The notes under the pieces are model-generated. The model saw only the letters and a list, made by a program, of their open reading frames with translations, was not told the DNA's origin and searched no databases. Below are positions 34,216-42,998 of a stretch of DNA of 50,544 nt, one piece after another (the first letter of the stretch is position 1; every line of letters begins with the position of its first letter). A program made the position numbers and the translations under genes. The stretch comes from Armatimonadota bacterium (GTDB lineage: Bacteria; Armatimonadota; UBA10988). The DNA lies in assembly GCA_016235455.1 (NCBI GenBank), contig JACRKZ010000010.1:1-50544 (forward strand), written 5' to 3'.

Positions 34216-34713
34216 ATGTTCGAAGCACTTTGGGACGATCGTGTGCGCACGGCCATGAAGCAGTTCTCGGCCGGCGCCTTTCTGACCTCCGCGCACGACG
34301 GCGTGGTCAATACGATGACCATTTCGTGGGGCACGCTGGGCATCCTGTGGGGCAAACCCATCTGGCAGGTGGTCGTGCGGCCGCAGCGCTACACGATGCC
34401 GCTGATCGATGGCAGCGGCGAGTTCACCATCAGCATTCCCGAGAAGGACATGGCTCAAGCGTTGGCCTGGTGCGGCTCACGATCCGGCCGCGACGGCGAC
34501 AAGTTGGCCGACTGCGGACTCGTCGCACAGCCCGGCAGAGTCACCAAGACCCCGGTCATCGCCGGTGGCGGCGTGCATTTTGAGTGCCGCGTGGTCCATC
34601 GCCAGCAGTTCGACGCGACGGTCATGAGTCCCACCCTCAACCAGACCATCTACCCTGGCAACGACCACCATATCCAGTTCTTCGGCGAGATCGTCGCCTG
34701 GTACGGCGATTGA
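34216..34713 (+). CDS. Flavin reductase-like domain protein (FMN-binding split barrel)
   Basis: 165 residues. The split-barrel family features are VVNTMTISWGTLGILWGKP, VVVRPQRYTMPLID and FTISIPEK. Related proteins reduce FMN with NAD(P)H or bind FMN as flavoredoxins; no monooxygenase partner is adjacent. GGAG 8 nt upstream. Divergent from the BtrH-like gene with an 84-nt gap that would hold both promoters, though neither is clear. Confidence 0.85.
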   Translation: MFEALWDDRVRTAMKQFSAGAFLTSAHDGVVNTMTISWGTLGILWGKPIWQVVVRPQRYTMPLIDGSGEFTISIPEKDMAQALAWCGSRSGRDGDKLADCGLVAQPGRVTKTPVIAGGGVHFECRVVHRQQFDATVMSPTLNQTIYPGNDHHIQFFGEIVAWYGD

Positions 34714-34787
34714 TCGGCGTGGGAGGAGACAGCGGCGTCGAGCCGAACCAGACCCCGGTTGCGCAGTGCTACTAACAGGAGTTCCCA

Positions 34788-35555
34788 ATGGGCAAGATCC
34801 CGATCGGTTTGCAGGTCTACTCGGTGCGGCAGGATGCCGAGGCCGACTTGGCCGGCACCTTGGCCAAGATCGCCAAGATGGGTTACGACGGCGTCGATTT
34901 CGCCGGATACTACGGCCATAGCGCGGCCGACGTGCGCAAGATGCTCGATGACAACGGCCTCAAGTGCTGCGGCGGCCACCTCGGCCTGGGCACGCTGCTG
35001 GGCGACGAGTTCGACAAGACCGTCGAATACCAGGCGGCCATCGGTAACCAGTACCTGATCGTCCCCGGTCTGGGCAGCGAATACACCAACAGCCGCGAAG
35101 CCTGGGTCAAGACCGCCGGCATCTTCAACGAGATCGCCGACAAGCTCGCCCCGCACGGCATGGTCACCGGCTACCACAACCACCACACCGAGTTCACCGC
35201 GCTGGACGGCGAACTGCCGTGGGACACCTTCATGGCCAACACCAACGCTGGCGTGGTCGGCCAGTTGGACATGGGCAACGGCCTGTTTGGCGGCGCCGAC
35301 CTGGTCGGCCTGCTCAAGAAGTACCCGGGTCGCTCGGGCACCGTCCACCTCAAGCCGTTCAAGACCGGCCTGGAAGGCCATGACGGCTTCCGCCCGCTGA
35401 TTGGCGAGGATAGCTGCCCGTGGGCCGAGATCTTCGACGTCTGCGAGACCATCGGCGCCACCAAGTGGTACATCGTGGAATACGAGAGCGATGCCTTCCC
35501 GCCGCTGGAGGCCGTCGAGCGCTGCCTCGGCAAACTCCGCGACATGGGCAAGTAG
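34788..35555 (+). CDS. Sugar phosphate isomerase/epimerase family protein
   Basis: 255 residues, AP_endonuc_2 fold: IGLQVYSVRQDAEADL, GVDFAGYYGHS, VTGYHNHHTEF, VGQLDMGN, GTVHLKPF and WYIVEYES. Conserved acidic and His residues (YHNHH, DMGN, HLK, EYE) should bind the divalent metal. Inositol or keto-sugar isomerases are typical relatives. AGGAG 8 nt upstream. Its stop is followed directly by palindrome C. Confidence 0.88.
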   Translation: MGKIPIGLQVYSVRQDAEADLAGTLAKIAKMGYDGVDFAGYYGHSAADVRKMLDDNGLKCCGGHLGLGTLLGDEFDKTVEYQAAIGNQYLIVPGLGSEYTNSREAWVKTAGIFNEIADKLAPHGMVTGYHNHHTEFTALDGELPWDTFMANTNAGVVGQLDMGNGLFGGADLVGLLKKYPGRSGTVHLKPFKTGLEGHDGFRPLIGEDSCPWAEIFDVCETIGATKWYIVEYESDAFPPLEAVERCLGKLRDMGK

Positions 35556-35664
35556 TCTGCGCGACTAGTACAACCACAGAGGACACAGAGGGCACAGGGA
35601 CTCATCTCTGAATCAGAGATCCCTGTGTTCTCTGTGTCCTCTGTGCTTGTACTAGTCGCGCAGA
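35556..35664. repeat. Intergenic palindrome C with 9-nt CACAGAGGA-type units, overlapping the rarA 3' end
   Basis: 45-nt arms (35556-35600 and 35620-35664) with three mismatches. Units CACAGAGGA, CACAGAGGG, CACAGGGA in each arm; the loop holds a further 8-bp palindrome. It begins right after the isomerase stop, and its right arm contains the last codons and stop of rarA (35652-35664). Probable bidirectional terminator. Confidence 0.8.
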
Positions 35665-36959
35665 TCCGCAATGCGCCGCCGCCATTGGGCGAGGCGCTCG
35701 GCGATCTTGGCCTCGGAGCCCTGGTTGCCCGGCTCGTAGTAGACCTTCCCGGCCAGCTCGTCGGGCAGCCGCTGTTGGGCCACCACGGCGTCCGGCGCAT
35801 CGTGGGCGTATTGATAGCCGGCACCATAGCCCAGTTCGGTCATCAGCCCGGTCGGCGCGTTGCGGATGACCAGCGGCACGGCCAAAGAGCCCAGCGTGCG
35901 CGCATCCTCCATGGCCGCCTTGAAGCCGGCGTAGACGCGGTTCGACTTGGGGCTGACCGCCAGATAGACCGCGCACTGGGCCAGCGCCAGCTCGCCCTCG
36001 GGGCTGCCCAGCATGTGATAGGCGTCGCGCGCGGCGATGGCGATGCCCAGCGCATTGGGCGCCGCCAGGCCAATGTCCTCCACGCTCATGCGGATCAGCC
36101 GACGCGCGATGAACAGCGGGTCCTCGCCGCCGGCCAGCATCCGCGCCAGCCAGTAGAGCGTGGCGTCGGGATCGCTGTCGCGCACCGACTTGTGCAGCGC
36201 CGAGATCAGGTCGTAGTGCTGCTCGCCGTCCTTGTCGTAGCGCAGCGCGCGGGTCTGCGTGGCGGCGGTGGCGATGTCCAGGTCGATATCGCGGCCCTCG
36301 GCCAACTGCGCCGCCGCCTCGATGGCGTTGAGCGCGGCGCGTGCATCGCCATCGGCCGAGCGCACAAGATGCGCCATGGCCTCGTCGCTGACGTTCAGGC
36401 TGAAGCGCCCCAGCCCGCGCTCCTCATCGGCCAGCGCGGCTCGCACGATGGCCTCGATGTGCGCGGGCTCCAGCGACGACAGCACGTAGACCGTGGCGCG
36501 GCTGAGCAGCGCGGCGTTGACCTCGAAGCTGGGGTTCTCGGTGGTCGCGCCGACCAGGATGATGGTGCCATCCTCGACATGCGGTAGCAGCGAGTCCTGC
36601 TGGGCCTTGTTGAAGCGGTGGATCTCGTCGAGGAACAGCACCGTGCGACGGCCGTCGAGGGCCTGCGTGTCGCGTGCGCGCTCCACGGCGGCGCGCACCT
36701 CCTTGACCCCGGCGCTGATGGCGCTCGTGCCGATGAAGGCCGAGCCGGTGGCGGTGGCGATGATGCGCGCCAGGGTGGTCTTGCCCGTGCCGGGCGGTCC
36801 CCACAGGATGCAACTGCGCAGCCGGTCGCGCTCGATCTCGCGGCGCAGCGGGCCGCTCGGCCCAACGATGCTCTCCTGGCCGACGTACTCCTCGAGCGTG
36901 CGCGGCCGCATCCGGTCGGCGAGCGGCGCCATACTGGGGTCCGGGGCGAAGAGTGACAT
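35652..36959 (-). CDS. rarA: Replication-associated recombination AAA+ ATPase RarA
   Basis: 435 residues. Begins PLADRMRPRTLEEYVGQ; Walker A GPPGTGKTT, Walker B LFLDEIHRF, sensor 1 VGATTENPSFE. RarA (MgsA) is a clamp-loader-like ATPase that acts at stalled forks and ssDNA-dsDNA ends. The start lies 5 nt after the lapA-like stop and has no strong ribosome binding site, so it may rely on coupling. The gene ends inside palindrome C. Confidence 0.95.
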   Translation of the reverse strand: MSLFAPDPSMAPLADRMRPRTLEEYVGQESIVGPSGPLRREIERDRLRSCILWGPPGTGKTTLARIIATATGSAFIGTSAISAGVKEVRAAVERARDTQALDGRRTVLFLDEIHRFNKAQQDSLLPHVEDGTIILVGATTENPSFEVNAALLSRATVYVLSSLEPAHIEAIVRAALADEERGLGRFSLNVSDEAMAHLVRSADGDARAALNAIEAAAQLAEGRDIDLDIATAATQTRALRYDKDGEQHYDLISALHKSVRDSDPDATLYWLARMLAGGEDPLFIARRLIRMSVEDIGLAAPNALGIAIAARDAYHMLGSPEGELALAQCAVYLAVSPKSNRVYAGFKAAMEDARTLGSLAVPLVIRNAPTGLMTELGYGAGYQYAHDAPDAVVAQQRLPDELAGKVYYEPGNQGSEAKIAERLAQWRRRIADLRD

Positions 36960-36964
36960 GATCG

Positions 36965-37489
36965 CTACGACCGCCGCGGTCGCGGCTTGCCGTTGGCCTT
37001 GGGCGAGCGCGCGCGTTTGGTCTCGTCGGTGCCCGCACGGCGCTTGGGGTAGACCGTCGGTCGCGCCGCGGCGGGTGCCACGGCGGGCGGCTCCTCGGCG
37101 CGCATCGTCAGCAGCGGCCGCGACTCGGCTTCCAGCGCGGCATAGGCCTCGCGCACCTCGGCCAGTTGTGCGCTCAGCAGCGCTGCCTGGCCGCGCGCGT
37201 TCTCGGTCTCACGCCGCAGCACGGTCGATTCCTCGCGCAGCCGTTCGGCCTCGCGTTCGGCGCGGCGCCGGTCGCGCCCGCTGAGCAGCTGCCCGCGCAG
37301 CGTCAGCATGACCGCAAACAGCGCGCCCCCGACCATGCTGCCGCCGATCAGTTCCAGCACGCTGGCCGTAACCGCGAAGGTCTGCCCCTGCCAGCCGACG
37401 TTGAAGGTCACCGGCGACGGGTTGAACGTGATCAACATCCCGCCGACGAACATCATCGCGACCAAGAGCACCAGGTAGACCAATGGCAT
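36965..37489 (-). CDS. LapA-domain (DUF1049-like) membrane protein with coiled coil
   Basis: 174 residues from ATG 37489, with AAAGG 6 nt upstream. Two hydrophobic segments (VYLVLLVAMMFVGGMLI and a second near residues 38-62) flank a NPSPVTFNVGWQGQTF strand pair as in LapA/DUF1049 proteins. They are followed by a coiled coil (about 70-120) and a basic tail. LapA proteins act with LapB in envelope lipopolysaccharide control in E. coli; here no LapB is adjacent. The 101-nt gap to the upstream patatin holds no clear promoter. Confidence 0.7.
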   Translation of the reverse strand: MPLVYLVLLVAMMFVGGMLITFNPSPVTFNVGWQGQTFAVTASVLELIGGSMVGGALFAVMLTLRGQLLSGRDRRRAEREAERLREESTVLRRETENARGQAALLSAQLAEVREAYAALEAESRPLLTMRAEEPPAVAPAAARPTVYPKRRAGTDETKRARSPKANGKPRPRRS

Positions 37490-37590
37490 GGCGGACCTTT
37501 CAGGATACTGGGTATAGCACTCATACGGCCCGATGGTCAAGCCCGGCCAGCGCGCCGCATCGCGGCGCCGCGCGGCCGCCGAGGCCAGCA

Positions 37591-38532
37591 CTACTCCTGT
37601 GGCCGCTCCTGCTGTCCGTCCAGCAGGGCGAGGGCACTCTCGGACCGGTGGCCCAGGCTGGGTACCAGACTGGCGAGACACTCCTGCGCTCGGCGATAGC
37701 CCAGATCGATCATCTCCGCGGCGCGATAGAGTTCCAGTGTCTGGCACGCGTCGTGGGCGATCTCGATGACCACGTCGGGTGGATAGGCCGCCAGCTTGGT
37801 GCGAGCGATGGCGCTCTGCATCGTCTCAAAGGACCGGAGCACGAGTTCGTAGGGTCCCCAGTCGCTCTCGGGCAGCGACCGGCCGCTAGGCTGGAACCGC
37901 GCGATGAAGTGCTTGATCCGCTCCTGCAGGTCCGGGGCATGGTCGGCCGACCCGTCCTCCGGCGCCACGGGCGGCTCCGGTCCCCGCGGGGCACCGTCCA
38001 GGTTGACGGCGACGGTCAGGTCGGTCCCATCGCCAAACGTCGGAGCGATCGGCACCGGGTTCAGGATCCCGCCGTCGACCAGGTCCATCCCCTTGTAGCG
38101 GATCGGTGTGAACAGCAGGGGTATGGAGATGGATGCCCGGATGGCCCCGAACAGACTGCCCTGCTGGATCCACACCTCCTTGTGCGCCCTGACATCCGTC
38201 GCCACGGCCGTGAAGGTGATCGGCAGGTCCTCGATCGGCTGGTCGCCGACGAGGTCTTTCAGGGCGTTGATCAGCTTGTCGCCCCGCAGCATCCCGCTCC
38301 TCTGCCACGAGAGGTCCACCAAGGCGACCATATCCAGCTTGGTCACGGAGCGCAGCCATTGTTCGGTCTGCGCCAGCTTGCCGGCGGCATACACGCCGCC
38401 GATGAGGGCGCCGATGGACGTGCCCGCGATGGAGCGGATAGAGAAGCCGTGTTCCTCAAGCCAGTGGATGACCCCAATGTGGGCCAGTCCGCGTGCGCCG
38501 CCGCTCCCCAGAACCAGCGATACCGTCTTCAT
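37591..38532 (-). CDS. Patatin-like phospholipase (RssA/YchK group)
   Basis: 313 residues from ATG 38532 (GTG 38538 is an alternative with GAGGGGG closer). The oxyanion motif is GSGGARG, the nucleophile elbow IAGTSIGAL and the catalytic Asp in DLVDGGILNPVP. It forms the Ser-Asp dyad of patatin lipases, cytoplasmic or membrane-associated, with no signal peptide. Lies 42 nt after the nucleoside phosphorylase, in the same direction. Confidence 0.88.
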   Translation of the reverse strand: MKTVSLVLGSGGARGLAHIGVIHWLEEHGFSIRSIAGTSIGALIGGVYAAGKLAQTEQWLRSVTKLDMVALVDLSWQRSGMLRGDKLINALKDLVGDQPIEDLPITFTAVATDVRAHKEVWIQQGSLFGAIRASISIPLLFTPIRYKGMDLVDGGILNPVPIAPTFGDGTDLTVAVNLDGAPRGPEPPVAPEDGSADHAPDLQERIKHFIARFQPSGRSLPESDWGPYELVLRSFETMQSAIARTKLAAYPPDVVIEIAHDACQTLELYRAAEMIDLGYRRAQECLASLVPSLGHRSESALALLDGQQERPQE

Positions 38533-38574
38533 GGTCACTTACCCCCTCAGCGCGGTGCTCGCCGGCGCCGGAGC

Positions 38575-39378
38575 TCACGCCTGACCCGCGGCCAGCCGCC
38601 GCAGGGCCGGCGCACTGCTGTATTCGTCGAGCGCATGGCGGCACGGGCAGTCGAGCGGCTGCGAAGCCGCGACCACGCGGCCCAGCAAGTGCTGCAGCTC
38701 CTCCAGTCGCTGGGCCATCATCTCCCCCACCTCGCCGTGTGTCAGCGGCTGGCCGGCGATGCCCGCGGCCCAGTTGGTGGCGATGGCGATGCCGGCGTAG
38801 CACAGTTCCGCCTCGCGGGCCAAGGTCACCTCGGGCACGCTGGTCATGCCCACCAGATCGGCGCCCATGGCCCGATACGCGCGGATCTCCGCCGGTGTCT
38901 CGAAGCGCGGACCATTGGTGCAGGCGTAGACCGCTTCGTCGCGCAGCGCGATGCCCAGGTCGGCCGCGGCGCTGCCCAGCATGGCGCGCAGCGTGGGGCA
39001 GTAAGGCACCGTGCTATCCAGGTGCGCCACGGTCTCGTCGAAGAAAGTATGCTCTCGACCGCTGGTCAAATCCAGGAAGTCCGTGAGCAGAGCCATGCTG
39101 CCGGGCGGGATATCGGGGCTGAGCGTGCCCACCGCAGAGCTGGCCAGCACCAGGCTGGCGCCCGCGGCCTTCAGCGCGGCGATGTTGGCGCGGTAGTTGA
39201 TGCGGTGCGGCGGCAGGGCATGGCTGGCGCCATGCCGCGGCAGGAAGATGACCTCACGGCCGTGCCAAGTGCCGCGCCGCAGCTCGACACTGCCCCAGCG
39301 CGTGACCACCTCCTCGCGGGTCAGGTCGACACCCGGCAGCCGGCACAGGCCGGTGCCGCCGATCAGGGCGATGCTCAT
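38575..39378 (-). CDS. Nucleoside phosphorylase of the MTAP/PNP type
   Basis: 267 residues. Phosphate-loop start ALIGGTGL, then LPRHG, HRINYRAN, GPRFETPAEIR and GMTSVPEVTLARE. It splits a purine nucleoside, probably a 5'-deoxy-5'-thio or similar one, with phosphate. Base-site residue 202 is Asn (IATNWAAG), where methylthioadenosine phosphorylases have Asp, which favours 6-oxopurines such as 5'-methylthioinosine or hypoxanthine-type substrates. ATG 39378 overlaps the mqnA stop (ATGA), linking it to futalosine-type menaquinone synthesis by context. Confidence 0.85.
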   Translation of the reverse strand: MSIALIGGTGLCRLPGVDLTREEVVTRWGSVELRRGTWHGREVIFLPRHGASHALPPHRINYRANIAALKAAGASLVLASSAVGTLSPDIPPGSMALLTDFLDLTSGREHTFFDETVAHLDSTVPYCPTLRAMLGSAAADLGIALRDEAVYACTNGPRFETPAEIRAYRAMGADLVGMTSVPEVTLAREAELCYAGIAIATNWAAGIAGQPLTHGEVGEMMAQRLEELQHLLGRVVAASQPLDCPCRHALDEYSSAPALRRLAAGQA

Positions 39379-40166
39379 GGCAGGTAGCGTCCTTCCAGTT
39401 CGTCCAACTCGGCCAGCGCCGCGCCGAAGCGGGCCAGCCCCTCGGCCTCGCGCGGGCCGTAGTCGTAATGGATGACCTCGGTCAGGTAGGTCTGGCAGAC
39501 GGCCTCCGAAAGACCGAGCCGAGCCGCCTCGGACCGCGCGATGTGCGGGATCTCCGGCGCCGAGAGCTGTCGCGCGCGCCGCAGCAGCGCGGTGAGTTGC
39601 GGCGTTGGCTGGCGCGACAGCCAGGTGGCGAAGACGAACGGCAGACCCGTCCACTCGTGCCAGGCCTCGCCCAGGTCGATCACCTGGTAGTGTCCCGTAT
39701 CCTGTGCCACGTAACGCACCAGGCCGGGGTCGCCGATGATCAGCGCGGCGTCGTGCGCGGTCAACATGCTGGGCAGGTGCGGCGCCATGGCCTCGAAGGT
39801 CGGCTCCAGCCCCCAGGCCAGCCGGCACAGCACGCGGGTCAGGGCCGCCGCGCAGAGCGAGCTGGTATCGAGCGCCACACTGCGCACGCGCTCGATGGGC
39901 ACGCGGCAGAAGAGCAGCACGCTCTGCACCGGCCCGTCGGCCGAGATGCAGCCGGCATCGGGCACGACCTGGAAGCTGGGGTCCTGCACATGCACCACGG
40001 CCGACAGCATGGCCGCGTCGAGCCGGCCGGCCCGCAGCTCGGCGCCGAGCACCGACGGCACATCCGACACCACCTCGACACCGGGTAGCAGGCCCGCTTC
40101 CAGCGCCCAGGTCAGCGGCTTGGCGTTGAGATACGACACTACCCCGATGCGCGGCAGGCGACTCAC
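39375..40166 (-). CDS. mqnA: Chorismate dehydratase MqnA (futalosine menaquinone pathway)
   Basis: 263 residues from GTG 40166. Periplasmic-binding-protein fold: RIGVVSYLNAKPLTWAL, the ligand strand DTSSLCAAALTR and LIIGDPGLV. MqnA dehydrates chorismate to 3-enolpyruvyl-benzoate, the first step of the futalosine route to menaquinone. GTG 40166 overlaps the upstream DUF2961 stop (GTGA), and its stop overlaps the downstream phosphorylase start. MqnB-E are not in this window. Confidence 0.92.
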   Translation of the reverse strand: MSRLPRIGVVSYLNAKPLTWALEAGLLPGVEVVSDVPSVLGAELRAGRLDAAMLSAVVHVQDPSFQVVPDAGCISADGPVQSVLLFCRVPIERVRSVALDTSSLCAAALTRVLCRLAWGLEPTFEAMAPHLPSMLTAHDAALIIGDPGLVRYVAQDTGHYQVIDLGEAWHEWTGLPFVFATWLSRQPTPQLTALLRRARQLSAPEIPHIARSEAARLGLSEAVCQTYLTEVIHYDYGPREAEGLARFGAALAELDELEGRYLP

Positions 40167-42905
40167 GAGGCCCGCCTCCTCCGCCGCAGCGCGACGACAC
40201 CACCGCCGATGAGCACGAGCAGCAGAGCCAGCGCCGCGGCCTGCTGCCAGCGCGGCCGGCCGACGTAGGTCAGCTCCACGACGTCCAACGCCAGGTCGCC
40301 CGCGGCCTGCGGCGCCAGCGCCAGTTCGTTGAGCCCGCCACGCATCGTGAGCGACGCCTCGGCGCCTTTGCCCAGCGCCTCGCCAGCCCCGTTGCTGTCC
40401 AACGTGCCGAACGGCTGGCCACCGATGCTGGCCCTGGCCGCCACGCCGGCCGGTACCTTGGCCTCGACCACCCGTGCCTTGTAGCGGCCGGCACGCGGCG
40501 CGACCAGACCGAAGCGCACCGGCCGGCCGGCTTGCGCGGTGACCTTGACGTACGCCCCACCCGACCACTTGGGCTCGGCGCCGAAGCGTTCCTTGACGAC
40601 CATGGTCCGCGCGGCCTCGCCCAAGGGGATCAGGCACTCCGCCTCGTGACCGCGTTGGGCCGGCTTGAGCAGCAGGTAGTCCAATGTCACCGGCTTGGCC
40701 TCGTTGGCCACGAGCGAGAGCTTGTGCTGGCCGGCGTTCAGCCGCCAGGTGCCCAGCCCGTATCGCGCGCCGACGGCCGCCGGCTCCGCGCGGCAGTCGA
40801 CCGAGCCGGCCGGCCGGCCATCAACCAGCACCTTGGCGCTGCCCTGGTCGGCCGCCTGCAACCACGCCGCGGTCAGGCCCAGATCACCGCTCTCCTTGAC
40901 GTCAAACGGCACATCGCAGCGGTCACCCGCCTTGGCCGGCGTGAAGCGCAGCGCCGCGCCACCACTGCACACCGCCTCCGTCGGAATGGCGCCGCCGACC
41001 AGTGCCGGCGAGCGGACCACCCCCTTGGGCAACTCAATGACGGCCTGCGCCTGTCCACCGGTGCAGACAGCCTTCAGGTCCTCGGCCTCGACCGCGCCCT
41101 TGACCTTACCCACCTCGCGCAGCCACAGGTAGTCGACGGCATCATGCACAGCGCCCGAGAAGGTCAGAGCCAACTGGCCCTTGCCCACGCGGCGGTAGCC
41201 CAGGCTGTCGGCGGATCGACCTTCGGTCACCCAGCCGTCGCCGGCCAGTTTGCGGGTCAGGCCCGCGGCGCTGCCGCCGCGCAGGCCGACTTCCCACAGG
41301 CCGATGTTGGGAATGGGCAGCGTCAGCAGCAGCGGCTCGCCGCCGTGCAGCGTGAAGCTGAGCACCTTGCCGCCGCTGGCCTGGTAGGGCAGGCCCTCGT
41401 CGCCGGTCACGGCCACATCGTCGCCCTCGGGCTTCTGGACTCGGTCGAGCAGCGTCTCGGCCTCGACGATGCGCCTCGACGATGCGCCGGTCGTCGGCCT
41501 TCTCGGTGAAGGGCGGCAGCGGCTCGGCGATGGGCATGGGCGCGGAGACGTACGGCGTGGCGCTGTACCAGTAGGCCACGCTGCGGTAGCGACAATCAGG
41601 CGCGTCGTTGTGCGCGCCATGCTCGAGCGTGGCCTGGAGGCGCTTGGCGAACGGGATGGCGTCGTTGAGGTGCCAGCGGTAGGCGGCCACGCGCGTCTTG
41701 CCAGCCAGCAGCGTCGGCGCACCAGCGAACGGGTCGGCGAACGGCCCTCTGCGGAAGAACCAGGCGCCGTCGAAGTAGTCCTCGGTGCCGGTGCCCTGGA
41801 GCTTCTCGCCGCCGTCCACGACGAACGTCTCGTCGCCTTCGAGGAACTTGAGGTCGTCCTGGCCGACCAGCGTCACCGCCGTGCCGACGTACTTGCCCGC
41901 GCCGGTGACGTCGAGCAGCGTGTGGGGCTTGCCGGATTCGGTGGTGGAAGCGTGGCCGGTGGCGCAGAAGTAGCCTTCGCCAGAGGCTTCGCCCGGCAAC
42001 AGCGCGAAGTGCACACTGACCTGGCTCTGCCCGGCGTTGACCAGCGCCACTGTGGCCCGCGTGCGGTAGGGCATTGACGGACGCAGCGTGTAGCCGTCGG
42101 GACCGTACGACGCGAGCAGCCCCGCGGAGCGCACGCGCCCGAGGCCGGCGACCGCCAGGTCGCCGAGCGGCACATCGACGCTGGGGCCGGAGGCCCCATC
42201 CCAGGTCAGTTGCACACGCAGCGCGCGAAGCACCGCCAACGTGTCCGGCGACGGTTTGATCGACAAACGGCGGATGCTGCCGGCGCCCGACAGCTCCCGC
42301 AAGGTGGCGCGACCACCAGGCGGCACCGAGGCATCGCCTTGCACCGTCTCGACGGACCCCACCGGGACGGAAGACCGGAGCTGCAGCGGGTCGACCGAGC
42401 GCGCCTCGAACGTGGTCAGGCCCGTGGCACTGGGCAGCGTGGTGTAGTTGACCTGGTAGTAGAGCTGGTCAACGCCCTCGGCTTCGACGCGAGCGTGCTT
42501 GACGAAGGGCATCCGCCAGGTGCAGGACACGCCGCCTCCGGCGACCGAGCAGTACCCCGGCACACGCGGCCAGTGGCTGCCGGGCGTCCCGAGCTGGTCG
42601 AACGGTAGCTCCAAGCGCGGCTTGTCCTCGCCGTCGAAGAAGACACGCAGCGTGCCGGCGGGGTTGGCGCTCCAAATGCGGGTGATCACGCCGGGCCCAT
42701 CGGCGTCCATCAGCACCACGCGGCCGCCCTCGCGGCGCAGGTAGTTGCCACGGTCGTTGTTGCCGCCGGTGGGGTCGGCGCTGGAGGCCAGGTGCGCCGT
42801 GCCGCCGGCCAACTCCGGCCGCAGCGACCATTCGATCCACGGCGGGTCTTGCGCCCAGCCGTTCGCCGCGCACCCCATCATCACCAGCAACGCACGCCAG
42901 CCCAT
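40163..42905 (-). pseudogene. DUF2961 (GH172-type) secreted protein 1, frameshifted by a 13-bp tandem duplication
   Basis: Two reading frames form one gene: 42905-41487 and 41460-40163. The start encodes a signal peptide (MGWRALLVMMGCAANGWA); conserved DUF2961 stretches include NNDRGNYL, RIWSANPAGTLRVFFDGED and GTGTEDYFDGAWFF. CCTCGACGATGCG at 41461-41473 is repeated at 41474-41486. Deleting one copy gives 910 codons, an intact 909-residue protein matching the paralogue next door. The C-terminus has a transmembrane segment and RRRRR. DUF2961 proteins include GH172 glycosidases acting on fructose- or arabinose-containing glycans. Shine-Dalgarno GGAGGT 8 nt upstream. Confidence 0.82.
41461..41486. 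repeat. 13-bp direct tandem duplication inside DUF2961 gene 1
   Basis: CCTCGACGATGCG in two adjacent identical copies. Its length is not a multiple of 3 and shifts the frame between the conserved protein segments RRIVEA and ETLLDRV. Confidence 0.9.
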
Positions 42906-42998
42906 GCCCGACTACCTCCGATGGTCATCGTATCCTCGGCAGTTTATCATGACACGGGCACGACCGCGCTGCGCCCGACCCGTCCAGCGCCGGCGCCA

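Noticed and set aside
34132..34458. N-terminal extension of the BtrH-like protein
   Set aside because: It overlaps the divergent flavin reductase gene; GTG 34131 with GGGAG fits better.
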